Shown here one piece after another: positions 1 to 6,796 of a stretch of 31,667 nucleotides of DNA (positions are counted from its first letter, which is position 1; each line of letters starts with the position of its first letter). Location of the stretch: positions 1 through 31,667 of the forward strand of contig JANNNX010000049.1 in the NCBI GenBank assembly GCA_031398745.1, given 5' to 3'. This stretch comes from JANNNX01 sp031398745 (lineage in GTDB: Bacteria > Actinomycetota > Acidimicrobiia > Acidimicrobiales > CADCSY01). The translations under genes were made by a program, and so were the position numbers. The notes below the pieces were generated by a model. That model saw only the letters and a list, made by a program, of their open reading frames with translations, was not told where the DNA came from and searched no databases.

Positions 1-384
1 GCCCACGTGGGCGATGCCGGCGCCGACCTCCACGCCCGTGAGGGGGTGATCCTGGCCGCTCGGGGGGGGCGGGCGCTGGTGCCCACCGGCATCGCCCTGG
101 CGCTACCCGAGGGTCATGCCGGCTTCGTGCTGCCCCGCTCGGGGCTGGCCCTGCGCCACGGTGTGACCTGCCTGAACACGCCGGGGCTCATCGACGCCGG
201 CTATCGGGACGAGCTGGCGGTGCTGCTGGTCAACACCGATCCGGTGGCCGACTACGAGGTCCACCGCGGCGACCGGATCGCCCAGCTGGTGGTGCAAGCG
301 GTGGCGACCGTCGAGTTCCTGGTGGTCGACGACCTCGACCCCTCGGATCGCAACCTCGGTGGCTTCGGTTCCACCGGCCGCTGA
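1..384 (+). CDS. dut: dUTP diphosphatase, 5'-truncated by the window edge
   Basis: This enzyme hydrolyses dUTP to dUMP and pyrophosphate, keeping uracil out of DNA and supplying dUMP for dTMP synthesis. All five motifs of the trimeric dUTPase family appear in order: GDAGADLHA (motif I), PRSGLAL (II), GLIDAGYRDELAVLLVN (III, with the catalytic Asp and the Tyr that discriminates the sugar), RGDRIAQLVVQ (IV), and the C-terminal glycine-rich RNLGGFGSTGR (V). The reading frame is open to base 1. The family normally has about 15-20 residues before motif I, so the GTG at base 7 is an internal valine and the true start lies outside the window. The next gene starts 79 nt downstream behind its own promoter-like box. 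Confidence 0.93.
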   Translation, partial: AHVGDAGADLHAREGVILAARGGRALVPTGIALALPEGHAGFVLPRSGLALRHGVTCLNTPGLIDAGYRDELAVLLVNTDPVADYEVHRGDRIAQLVVQAVATVEFLVVDDLDPSDRNLGGFGSTGR

Positions 385-409
385 GAGCCCCGCGCCCGGA
401 CGTGACCAC

Positions 410-415
410 TACGGT
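410..415 (+). promoter_or_regulatory. -10 box TACGGT of the E1 operon
   Basis: TACGGT ends 48 nt before the E1 alpha ATG, giving a predicted leader of about 40 nt. It is followed at once by a perfect hairpin-forming palindrome (416-431). No convincing -35 element is visible. Confidence 0.4.
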
Positions 416-431
416 CTGGGGCCGACCCCAG
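416..431. repeat. perfect inverted repeat at the E1 promoter start region
   Basis: CTGGGG, a CCGA spacer and CCCCAG form a perfect 6-bp inverted repeat directly after the -10 box. It could be an operator (a TetR gene closes this cluster), a 5'-UTR hairpin, or a terminator for dut. It lacks a U tract. Confidence 0.4.
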
Positions 432-463
432 GGCGACGGGTGCGGGCGAGGAGGCCACTGCCG

Positions 464-1477
464 ATGACCGAGCGACAAACGGTTGCCACCCGGACCGTCC
501 TCGACGAGGCCACTCGGCTCCGGATCTACGAGCTCATGCTCGAGATGCGGGCCCTCGAGAAGCGGGCCTACGACCTGTTCCTCCAGAACCTGGTCAAGGG
601 CACGACCCACCTCGGTCTCGGCCAGGAGGCGGTGGCGGCCGGGTTCGGCGCCGCTCTCCGGCCCGACGACTACACCTTCGCCACCTACCGGGGTCACAAC
701 CACGCGATCGCTAGGGGCACCGCCCTCGAGCCGATCCTGGCCGAGCTGTGCGGTCGGGCCACGGGGATCAACTCGGGCAAGGGCGGCTCCATGCACATCA
801 CCGATGTCGCCCACGGGATGATGGGCTCCTACGCCATCATCGGCGCCCACCTCCCGATCGCCGCCGGCGCCGCTTGGTCGGCCCAGTACCGGGGCACGGG
901 CCAGGTGGCGCTGTGCTTCTTCGGCGACGGCACGACCAACATTGGGGCATTCCACGAGGCGTTGAACTTCGCCGCCGTGTGGAAGCTGCCGGTCGTGTTC
1001 GTGTGCGAGAACAACCTCTACATGGAGTACACCCCGATCTCGGCGGTCACCGCGGTGCCCAATCCGGCGGCCGATCGAGCGTCGGCCTACGGACTCGACC
1101 CGATCATCGTCGACGGCAACGATGCCGACGCCGTCTACTGGGTGGCGGCGGCCGCCATCGGCAAGGCCCGCAACGGCGGCGGTCCGTCGCTCATCGAGGC
1201 CAAGACCTACCGCCACTCGGGCCACTCCCGAGCCGACCCGGCCAAGTACCGACCGACGGAGGAGGTCGAGGCCTGGATGGCCCGTGACCCGATCGACCTC
1301 TATCGCCAGCGCCTGGTCGGCCTCGGCGTCTCGGAGGATCGGCTGCTGGCCGTGGAGGGCGCGGTGACGGAGAGCATCGACGCGGCCACCGAGGCGGTCA
1401 AGGCGGCTCCCTTCCCGGGGGACGAGAAGCTCGACACCGAGCTCTGGGCCGACGGAGGTTCGTCGTGGCGGAGATGA
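464..1477 (+). CDS. thiamine-diphosphate-dependent 2-oxoacid dehydrogenase E1, alpha subunit (pyruvate/acetoin type)
   Basis: A 337-residue E1 alpha subunit, which with the beta subunit decarboxylates a 2-oxoacid and reductively acetylates a lipoyl domain. The thiamine-binding motif GDG...NN spans residues 154-184 with the usual spacing. GKGGSMHI is the segment typical of the pyruvate/acetoin E1 group, and the loop HSGHSRADP (about 251-259) corresponds to the regulated loop of mitochondrial E1. An ATG at 464 was chosen because GAGGAGG lies at 448-454, 9 nt upstream. The longer in-frame start at 359 would overlap dut and adds a low-complexity tail. The gene overlaps the beta gene by 13 nt. No E2 or E3 gene lies nearby, so pyruvate, acetoin and branched-chain substrates cannot be separated from sequence alone. 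Confidence 0.9.
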   Translation: MTERQTVATRTVLDEATRLRIYELMLEMRALEKRAYDLFLQNLVKGTTHLGLGQEAVAAGFGAALRPDDYTFATYRGHNHAIARGTALEPILAELCGRATGINSGKGGSMHITDVAHGMMGSYAIIGAHLPIAAGAAWSAQYRGTGQVALCFFGDGTTNIGAFHEALNFAAVWKLPVVFVCENNLYMEYTPISAVTAVPNPAADRASAYGLDPIIVDGNDADAVYWVAAAAIGKARNGGGPSLIEAKTYRHSGHSRADPAKYRPTEEVEAWMARDPIDLYRQRLVGLGVSEDRLLAVEGAVTESIDAATEAVKAAPFPGDEKLDTELWADGGSSWRR

Positions 1478-2439
1478 CTTACCGCGACGCGGTGGCCGCG
1501 GCCATCGCCCAGGAGATGCGGCGTGACCCGGCGGTGGTCCTCATCGGCGAGGACGTGGCCGCCGCCGGCGGGGTGTTCAAGGCGACGGTCGGGCTGCTCG
1601 ACGAGTTCGGTCCCGGCCGGGTGAAGGACGCCCCCATCTCCGAGCAGGCGATCCTCGGCGCCGCCATGGGCGCGGCCATGACCGGGCTGCGGCCGGTGGC
1701 CGAGATCATGTTCTCCGACTTCTTCGCCGTCTGCTGGGACCTGGTGGTCAACCAAATGGCGAAGACCCGCTACATGACCGACGGGCAGATCAGCCTCCCG
1801 CTGGTGATCCGATCGGCGAACGGCGGCGCCGCCCGGTTCGGGGCCCAGCACAGCCAGAGCGTCGAGAACTGGGCCATGGCCGTGCCGGGGCTCAAGGTCG
1901 TGGCCCCGTCGAGCCCGGCCGACGTGAAGGGCCTCCTGGCGGCCGCCATCCGAGACCCCGATCCGGTGCTGTTCTTCGAACAGAAGTCGATGTACCCGCT
2001 GAAGGGCGAGGTGCCCGAGGGTGACCACGTCGGCGAGCTGGGGCGGGCCAACGTCCTGCGTCAGGGCACCGACGTCACCATCGTGGCCCTGGCCCTGATG
2101 GTGCCCCGGGCCCTCGAGGCGGCCGAGCGGCTGGCGGTCGACGGCATCTCGGCCACCGTGGTCGACCTGTGCTCGCTGGTCCCGCTCGACGTCACCACCA
2201 TCCTGCGGGAGGTGAGCAGGACGGGCCGACTGGTCACCGTCGAGGAGAACCCCCGCCTGTTGGGCTGGGGCGCCGAGATCGCGTCGATCGTGGCCGACGA
2301 GGCCTTCTGGGACCTCGACGGGCCGGTCGTGCGGATCACCACGCCCCACCTGCCCCTCCCGGCCGCCGAGCGGCTCGAGGACATGGCCATCCCGTCGGTG
2401 GAGCGCATCGTCACCGAGATCACCGCCGCCCTCGGCTGA
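1465..2439 (+). CDS. thiamine-diphosphate-dependent 2-oxoacid dehydrogenase E1, beta subunit
   Basis: A 324-residue partner of the upstream E1 alpha, expected to form an alpha2beta2 heterotetramer. The N-terminal pyrimidine-binding domain carries VLIGEDVA and DAPISEQAILGAAMGAAM, and the C-terminal transketolase domain carries the segment around VVDLCSLVPLD. The GTG at 1465 was chosen because GGAGG at 1454-1458 sits 6 nt upstream. An in-frame ATG at 1474 is farther from that site. Overlap with the alpha gene implies translational coupling. The next gene is a convergent TetR regulator, so a lipoyl acyltransferase must be encoded elsewhere. Confidence 0.9.
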   Translation: MAEMTYRDAVAAAIAQEMRRDPAVVLIGEDVAAAGGVFKATVGLLDEFGPGRVKDAPISEQAILGAAMGAAMTGLRPVAEIMFSDFFAVCWDLVVNQMAKTRYMTDGQISLPLVIRSANGGAARFGAQHSQSVENWAMAVPGLKVVAPSSPADVKGLLAAAIRDPDPVLFFEQKSMYPLKGEVPEGDHVGELGRANVLRQGTDVTIVALALMVPRALEAAERLAVDGISATVVDLCSLVPLDVTTILREVSRTGRLVTVEENPRLLGWGAEIASIVADEAFWDLDGPVVRITTPHLPLPAAERLEDMAIPSVERIVTEITAALG

Positions 2440-2453
2440 CCTCGGCCGAGGGC
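2428..2453. terminator. possible hairpin terminator spanning the E1 beta stop codon
   Basis: GCCCTCGGC (2428-2436) and GCCGAGGGC (2445-2453) form a perfect 9-bp inverted repeat with an 8-nt loop, located where the E1 operon and the TetR gene converge. There is no U tract, so intrinsic termination is uncertain. Confidence 0.35.
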
Positions 2454-2466
2454 AGGTGGCTCGGGC

Positions 2467-3216
2467 TCAGGTCCGCGCCGGAGGGGCGGTCTGCCGGCGC
2501 CGCGGCGTCCGGGGGGTGGGAGGCACGGGGTCGGCCGCCGAGGGGTCGTCCGCCGGGGCCAAGGCGCGCAGCATGGTGTCGACGAAGAGGCTGGTGATCC
2601 GGTCGCCGTCGACCTCGAAGAGGCTTCCGTCGGGCACGCGAGCGATCCCCACGATGGCCGCCAGCAGCATGTGGGCCAGCTCGTCGGGGGCATAGCCGTC
2701 CGGGAGCACGATGCTCCCCTCGGCGATGGCGTCGATGACCGGGTCCATCACCAATCGAACCGGCTGGGGGTGGTCCGAGATCACGTCGGGCACCGGCGAG
2801 TCGGTGGCTCGTCGGAGCTCGCCGGCGGCCAGGGCGAAGTCGCGCCGCAACCCGGTCGACGACGTGGCCCCCATCCACAGGAGCGCCTGGCGCAGGCGTT
2901 CGATGCCCGGCTCGTCGTGTCCGGTGATGAGCTTCTCGTTCTGGGCGATCTCCTGGGCCGCGAAGTCGATCGCCGCCCGGCACATCGCGTCCTTGCTACC
3001 GAAGAAGTGGTAGATCGAGCTGGTGGCGGTGTTCGCCTCGGCCGCCACTTCCCGCAGGGAGAGGGCGTCGTAGCCTCGGTCGGCCAGCGTCCGCAGGGTG
3101 GTGAGGAGCAGGCGCAGCCGGGTGATCGGGATGCTGTCGGTGTCCGCCAGCAGCCGGGGCTTGCCCACCGACGAGCCCATGGGGGTCGGGCTCGGGGGCG
3201 GGGAACGGCGAGCCAT
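2467..3216 (-). CDS. TetR-family transcriptional regulator
   Basis: A 249-residue protein with a TetR-type helix-turn-helix at about residues 30-80 (LSLREVAAEANTATSSIYHFFGSKDAM, split: the recognition helix is TATSSIYHFF). The remainder is an all-helical ligand-binding and dimerisation region, followed by a Pro/Ala-rich tail. The ATG at 3216 was chosen because a TAACCT -10 box (plus-strand 3223-3228) ends 6 nt before it, the leaderless layout seen across this window. An ATG at 3180 is the alternative. It converges on the E1 genes and diverges from the TM2 protein gene. Its ligand and targets are unknown. Autoregulation and control of the E1 operon are the simplest guesses. Confidence 0.85.
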   Translation of the reverse strand: MARRSPPPSPTPMGSSVGKPRLLADTDSIPITRLRLLLTTLRTLADRGYDALSLREVAAEANTATSSIYHFFGSKDAMCRAAIDFAAQEIAQNEKLITGHDEPGIERLRQALLWMGATSSTGLRRDFALAAGELRRATDSPVPDVISDHPQPVRLVMDPVIDAIAEGSIVLPDGYAPDELAHMLLAAIVGIARVPDGSLFEVDGDRITSLFVDTMLRALAPADDPSAADPVPPTPRTPRRRQTAPPART

Positions 3217-3222
3217 CGGCCG

Positions 3223-3228
3223 AGGTTA
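3223..3228 (-). promoter_or_regulatory. -10 box TAACCT, leaderless start of the TetR gene
   Basis: Minus-strand TAACCT, 6 nt before the ATG at 3216. No Shine-Dalgarno sequence fits in the gap. Confidence 0.6.
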
Positions 3229-3293
3229 CCGGGGGCCGGAGCGAAGGTTCAGGGGTCCGGGCCGTCGTCACTGCATCCGTCTCCGGGCGTCGT

Positions 3294-3299
3294 TACCCT
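3294..3299 (+). promoter_or_regulatory. -10 box TACCCT, leaderless start of the DUF2510/TM2 gene
   Basis: TACCCT, 7 nt before the ATG at 3307, with no Shine-Dalgarno sequence. Confidence 0.6.
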
Positions 3300-3306
3300 G
3301 CGGCAC

Positions 3307-3786
3307 ATGTCGATCACCCCCGCGCCCTCAGGTCGCCCACCGGCGGGCTGGTATCCCGATCCGTCGGCCCCGGGCAACGTTCGCTACTGGGACGGGGTGA
3401 TCTGGACCGAGCATCGCCAGCCTGCTCCCCCCACCACCCCGCCGGTCGGCGGCGGCCAGTGGCCCGCCGGGCCGCTTGCCGCCGGGACCTACCGGCAGGC
3501 CCCCTACGCCCAGGCCCCCTACGCCCAGAGCTACGGAGGGCCGGTCGTGGCACCCAAGAACCCGGCATTGTCGCTGCTGGTGTCGTTCTTCATCCCCGGC
3601 GTCGGCTCGATGATCAACGGTGACACCGGCCGGGGCGTCGGCATCCTCGTCGGGTACCTCGTCAGCTGTGTGCTGATCATCGTGATCATCGGCATCTTCG
3701 GGGTCATCGGCTTCTGGATCTGGGGCCTGGTGGACGCCTACCAGGGGGCCCAGCGCTGGAATGCCCGCCACGGCATCCTCAGCTGA
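3307..3786 (+). CDS. DUF2510 and TM2-domain membrane protein
   Basis: A 159-residue protein. Residues 11-38 carry a DUF2510 motif (GWYPDPSAPGNVRYWDG followed by W-T-E-H), common at the cytoplasmic end of actinobacterial membrane proteins. A Pro/Gln/Tyr-rich linker (40-85) includes a duplicated QAPYA unit. Residues 86-152 form a TM2-like domain with two hydrophobic segments (about 87-104 and 111-145) and a closing DAYQGAQRWN. It is predicted to be membrane-bound with its N terminus in the cytoplasm. The function of these domains is not established. The start is fixed by the -10 box 7 nt upstream. The protein diverges from the TetR gene across 90 nt. Confidence 0.82.
   Translation: MSITPAPSGRPPAGWYPDPSAPGNVRYWDGVIWTEHRQPAPPTTPPVGGGQWPAGPLAAGTYRQAPYAQAPYAQSYGGPVVAPKNPALSLLVSFFIPGVGSMINGDTGRGVGILVGYLVSCVLIIVIIGIFGVIGFWIWGLVDAYQGAQRWNARHGILS
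3496..3525 (+). repeat. 15-bp tandem duplication inside the DUF2510/TM2 gene
   Basis: CAGGCCCCCTACGCC occurs twice in direct succession (3496-3510 and 3511-3525), encoding QAPYA-QAPYA in the linker. It keeps the frame and could vary in copy number. Confidence 0.8.
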
Positions 3787-3805
3787 GCGCGACCGCACCC
3801 CTCGG

Positions 3806-3878
3806 TGGGCCGCCCGGGTCTCGATCCCGGCACCTTGGGATTAAAAGTCCCCTGCTCTACCCGATGAGCTAGCGGCCC
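3806..3878 (-). tRNA. tRNA-Lys (anticodon UUU)
   Basis: On the minus strand the 73 nt fold as a canonical tRNA. The acceptor is GGGCCGC/GCGGCCC with discriminator A, the D arm is GCTC/GAGC, the anticodon loop is CTTTTAA giving anticodon TTT, and the T arm is CCGGG/CCCGG. Departures from the norm are a G27-A43 mismatch at the base of the anticodon stem and A instead of U at position 54 (loop ATCGAGA). The genome does not encode CCA; the next bases read CCG, so CCA must be added by nucleotidyltransferase. Confidence 0.93.
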
Positions 3879-3884
3879 GGAGCG

Positions 3885-3890
3885 AGCGTA
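3885..3890 (-). promoter_or_regulatory. -10 box TACGCT of tRNA-Lys
   Basis: Minus-strand TACGCT ends 6 nt before the first base of the mature tRNA, so transcription could begin at or within a base or two of the tRNA 5' end. Confidence 0.5.
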
Positions 3891-3894
3891 AGCG

Positions 3895-3915
3895 CCGACC
3901 CGACCTCGGGGTCGG
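3895..3915. repeat. 7-bp inverted repeat upstream of tRNA-Lys
   Basis: CCGACCC and GGGTCGG flank a 7-nt loop and cover the expected -35 region of the tRNA promoter. It may be an operator or may be chance in GC-rich DNA. Confidence 0.3.
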
Positions 3916-3997
3916 TGGTTGTGCCTCCGTCCGGCCGCCGGTCGAGGTTCGTCTATCCCGACGGCGTCGTCGGCGACACCCCCGAGGCACCGCTGCT

Positions 3998-4003
3998 TAG
4001 TGT
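3998..4003 (+). promoter_or_regulatory. -10 box TAGTGT, leaderless start of the split-barrel gene
   Basis: TAGTGT ends 7 nt before the in-frame GTG at 4011. Confidence 0.5.
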
Positions 4004-4010
4004 GGCCAGG

Positions 4011-4484
4011 GTGGAGCCGAAGCCGCGGCCGCTGCGGATGTTCGGGGCGCCGAGCGGTAGCGGGACCCTGGGGTGGGAGTGGGTCGAGGACGCGCTGGTT
4101 CGGGCCGACACCTACTGGGTGGTCGCCCGCGGCGTCGGGCATCCCCACCCCCGGCCGGTATGGGGGGTGTGGCACCAGCGATCCCTGCACCTCAGCCTCG
4201 GCAGCCCGGCGATCAACGCCGCCGTGGCCGCCGACCCGACGGTGACCGTCCACCTCGACAGTGGTCTCGACGTGGTCATCGTCGAGGGCCTGGTGGTTCC
4301 GCCCCGGCCGGCGACGCCCGGACCCGTCGAGGTCTACGACGCCAAGTACGACTGGCACTACGACGTCGACCGGTACGGCGAACTGGTGCAGGTCGATCCG
4401 AGCGACGTCCTCGCCTGGAGGACCGCCGGCCCGGCTGGGCGCGACGGCTTTGGCGACACCGGTCGGTGGTCCTTCGCGGGCTGA
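4011..4484 (+). CDS. pyridoxamine 5'-phosphate oxidase-like (FMN/F420 split-barrel) protein
   Basis: A 157-residue protein resembling small PPOX-fold proteins of actinobacteria, which bind FMN, F420 or heme and act in redox or degradative reactions. Supporting segments are the RPVWGVW strand, SLHLSLGSPAINAAVAADP (the helix after the second strand) and VTVHLDSGLDVVIVEG, followed by the family-typical AKYDWHYD and a closing WRTAG...RWSF. The GTG at 4011 was chosen because a -10 box ends 7 nt before it. An upstream GTG at 3915 would add 32 residues without family similarity. The substrate cannot be inferred. Confidence 0.75.
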   Translation: MEPKPRPLRMFGAPSGSGTLGWEWVEDALVRADTYWVVARGVGHPHPRPVWGVWHQRSLHLSLGSPAINAAVAADPTVTVHLDSGLDVVIVEGLVVPPRPATPGPVEVYDAKYDWHYDVDRYGELVQVDPSDVLAWRTAGPAGRDGFGDTGRWSFAG

Positions 4485-4537
4485 ACGACGGGCCAACCCT
4501 GAAGGCGGACGGCGCCGACCCGAGCTCGAGGCACCGG

Positions 4538-4543
4538 TAGGGT
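4538..4543 (+). promoter_or_regulatory. -10 box TAGGGT, leaderless start of the small zinc protein gene
   Basis: TAGGGT ends 6 nt before the ATG at 4550, with no Shine-Dalgarno sequence. Confidence 0.6.
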
Positions 4544-4549
4544 CGCACC

Positions 4550-4753
4550 ATGTCCGATGCCGGCGCCCAGACACAGCCCCCGGCGGGGGTGGACGATCTC
4601 GAGGCCGTGGCCCGAGACCTGGCCGAGGTCGAGGGCGCGCTCGGTCGACTCGACGAGCCCCCACCCGGGCGGTGCGTCGTGTGCGGGGTCGGCCTCGATG
4701 CCGACGTCGTGGCCAACGACCCGTCGGTCCTGACCTGCCCCCGGCACAGCTGA
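4550..4753 (+). CDS. small DksA/TraR-like zinc-finger protein
   Basis: A 67-residue protein. A predicted helix (about 15-36, DLEAVARDLAEVEGALGRLDE) leads into CVVCG (Cys42, Cys45) and ends with CPRH (Cys63, His66). The pattern of helix, RLD, CxxC and a late C-x2-C/H matches the C-terminal half of TraR/DksA-type proteins, which bind in the RNA polymerase secondary channel. The N-terminal coiled coil that carries the acidic tip in DksA is almost absent, so an RNA polymerase role is only a possibility. Its stop overlaps the presumed start region of the UbiB gene, suggesting coupled translation. Confidence 0.7.
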   Translation: MSDAGAQTQPPAGVDDLEAVARDLAEVEGALGRLDEPPPGRCVVCGVGLDADVVANDPSVLTCPRHS

Positions 4754-6094
4754 CCCGGCAGCGCCTGGGTCGGGCGGTCCGCATCTGGCGCCTCACCGCG
4801 CGGCGAGCCGGCCACCTCCTGGTGGTGCGACTCCGGGGCGTCGCCGCCGATGAGGAGCGCCGCCGGGCGCTCGACGAAGAGTTCGTGGTGCGCACCGCCG
4901 AGGACGTCGCCCGCGAGCTGGGGCAGATGAAGGGCGTGATGATGAAGGCCGGCCAGCTCCTTTCGGTCTTGGCCGACGGTCTTCCGCCCGAGGCCCAGGC
5001 GGCGCTGGCGTCCCTCTATACCGACGTCCCGCCCATGGCCCCGAGCCTGGCCGCGGCCGTCATCGAGGACGAGCTCGGAGAGGCGCCCGAGCGCCTCTTC
5101 CTCGACTGGGAGCCCCGGCCCACCGCCGCCGCCTCCATCGGCCAGGTGCACCGGGCCGTGCTCCGAGACGGGAGGGTGGTGGCGGTCAAGGTCCAGTACC
5201 CCGGCGCGGCCGACGCCGTCACCTCCGACCTCGCCAACGCCGAGCTCCTCTACAAGGCCTTCTCGTTCCTGGCCCTCCGCGGCCTCGACGCGGTGGCGGT
5301 GGTCGACGAGCTCCGTCAGCGAATGGGTGACGAGCTCGACTACCGGGTGGAGGCGGCCGCCCAGCAGGCCTTCGCGGACCGCTACCGCGGCCACCCCTTC
5401 GTCGACATCCCGGCGGTGGTCCCGGAGTACTCGAGCGAGCGGGTGCTGGTCAGCGAGTGGGTCGAGGGCCTCGACTTCGACGAGTTCGCGGCCCAGGCGA
5501 CGCCCGCAGCCCGCCAGCTAGCGGCCGAGGCGATGTTCCGCTTCGTGCAGGGATCGATCCACGAGCACCACCGGTTCAACGGCGATCCGCACCCCGGCAA
5601 CTACCGCTTCACCCTCGACGGGGCCGTCACCTTCCTCGACTTCGGCCTGGTCAAGGTGCTGAGTGACGCCGAGTGGTCGGCCCTCATGCCCGTCATGGAT
5701 CCCTTGCTGGCCGCCGACGCCTTGGGCACCACCGACGCGCTCGTGTCGGCCGGCTTTCTCCCGCCCGACCACGGGCTCGACCCGGTGGCCGTGTTCCGCT
5801 ACGTCAGCAGTCCCTACATCCCTTTCCTTACCGAGACCTTCGCCTTCGAGCGCTCCTGGGCGGCCGAGACGCTGGCCGGCCTGCTCGATCCCCGCGGCCC
5901 CGACGCCGACGTGATGAAGCGCCTCGACCTGCCCGCAGGCTTCGTCATCCTCGACCGCGTCGTCTGGGCCATGAGCGCGGTGCTCGGTCGCCTCGGCGCG
6001 GAGGGGCCGTGGCGAGGGATCCTCGCGGAGTACCGACGCCCCGCCGGTGACCGAGCTGGGCCGCCAGGAAGCGGCCTGGCGTGGCCGCCGCTAG
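4750..6094 (+). CDS. ABC1/UbiB-family atypical kinase-like protein with apparent 3' frameshift
   Basis: The gene belongs to the UbiB/COQ8 family, whose members have a protein-kinase-like fold, hydrolyse ATP and support isoprenoid quinone metabolism. The family signatures appear in order: KAGQ within GVMMKAGQLLS, the alanine-rich AAASIGQVHRA, VAVKVQYPG with the ATP-binding Lys, GDPHPGNY and DFGLVK. The start is uncertain: family-like sequence begins at LTRQRLGRAVRIW, where only a CTG (4750) overlaps the previous stop, with GTGs at 4681 and 4822 as alternatives. The frame runs on to 6348 antisense to the phosphatase gene. A shift of one base near 6039-6047 instead yields TELGRQEAAWRGRR and a stop at 6092-6094, the expected family ending. 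A sequencing error or a real frameshift would explain this. Confidence 0.82.
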
Positions 6095-6714
6095 AGCCGA
6101 CCGGCGGCGCTGACGCGGACGTCGTCGGGGTCGGCCAACAGCACCCGGTCACCGACCGCAAGGTGCTCCCCGGTCACCGTGACCCAGACGCCGGCCAGGT
6201 TCGGGCAGGGCCGGGGGTCGACACCGAGGTGGCGTTCGAGGTTGCGGATGACACCGCCGTGCGCCACCGCCACCACCACCTGCGCGGGGTGGCGGACGGC
6301 AATGCGCTCGATTCCCTCGATCACCCGGGGTACGAACTCGCTCAGTGACTCACCCCCCGGGGGTGACTCGCCCTGGGCGACCGCGGTGATCATTCCGGGC
6401 CAACGGGCCTCGATCTCGGGAGTCGTCAGCCCAGCCCACTGGCCGACGCTGCGCTCTCGCAGTCCGGCCTCGACGGTCACCGCGCCGGCGTCGAGTCCGA
6501 GGCCGACGGCCATGATCTCCGCAGTCTGGCGGGCTCGGATCAGATCTGAACTCACCACCGCGTCGGCCGCTCCGACCCGCTCGATGGCCGCCTCGGCCTG
6601 GCGGCGGCCGAGTTCGGACAGCACCGGATCGGCCCACCCCTGCCAGCGGCCGAGCTCGTTCCAGGTCGACTGCCCGTGGCGCACGAGCAGGACGCGGGTC
6701 GGGGAGGGAGCCAC
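6091..6714 (-). CDS. histidine phosphatase (phosphoglycerate mutase-like) family protein
   Basis: A 207-residue member of branch 1 of the histidine phosphatase superfamily. The catalytic LVRHGQSTWNELGRWQGW motif lies near the N terminus, the second active-site segment SSDLIRARQTAEI follows, and AHGG with the second catalytic His lies near residue 155. The class includes phosphoglycerate mutases, cobalamin phosphatase and broad phosphatases, and the exact substrate is not evident. The GTG at 6714 was chosen because TACCGT (plus 6721-6726) ends 6 nt before it. The ATG at 6759 would place 15 low-complexity residues across a 10-bp inverted repeat. Its stop codon overlaps the restored UbiB stop. 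It diverges from rsiG. Confidence 0.85.
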   Translation of the reverse strand: MAPSPTRVLLVRHGQSTWNELGRWQGWADPVLSELGRRQAEAAIERVGAADAVVSSDLIRARQTAEIMAVGLGLDAGAVTVEAGLRERSVGQWAGLTTPEIEARWPGMITAVAQGESPPGGESLSEFVPRVIEGIERIAVRHPAQVVVAVAHGGVIRNLERHLGVDPRPCPNLAGVWVTVTGEHLAVGDRVLLADPDDVRVSAAGRL

Positions 6715-6720
6715 CGAGCG

Positions 6721-6726
6721 ACGGTA
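6721..6726 (-). promoter_or_regulatory. -10 box TACCGT, leaderless start of the phosphatase gene
   Basis: Minus-strand TACCGT ends 6 nt before the GTG at 6714. Confidence 0.55.
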
Positions 6727-6736
6727 GCCGGCACCG

Positions 6737-6766
6737 CCATCCGATGACCTTCCGGGCATCGGATGG
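6737..6766. promoter_or_regulatory. candidate operator: 10-bp perfect inverted repeat between divergent promoters
   Basis: CCATCCGATG (6737-6746) and CATCGGATGG (6757-6766) are perfect inverted copies separated by 10 nt, with arm centres 20 bp apart (about two helical turns). The two arms cover the expected -35 regions of the phosphatase and rsiG promoters respectively. No family could be assigned to the site. Confidence 0.55.
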
Positions 6767-6782
6767 TCTCAGGGTCGTGCAC

Positions 6783-6788
6783 TAGCCT
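6783..6788 (+). promoter_or_regulatory. -10 box TAGCCT, leaderless start of rsiG
   Basis: TAGCCT ends 8 nt before the ATG at 6797, with no Shine-Dalgarno sequence. Confidence 0.55.
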
Positions 6789-6796
6789 CGGCATCC

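Noticed and set aside
3738..4895. 385-codon minus-strand frame containing HRVEQGTFNPKVPGSRPGRP
   Set aside because: That peptide is the translation of the tRNA-Lys gene, and the rest is antisense to the split-barrel and UbiB genes.
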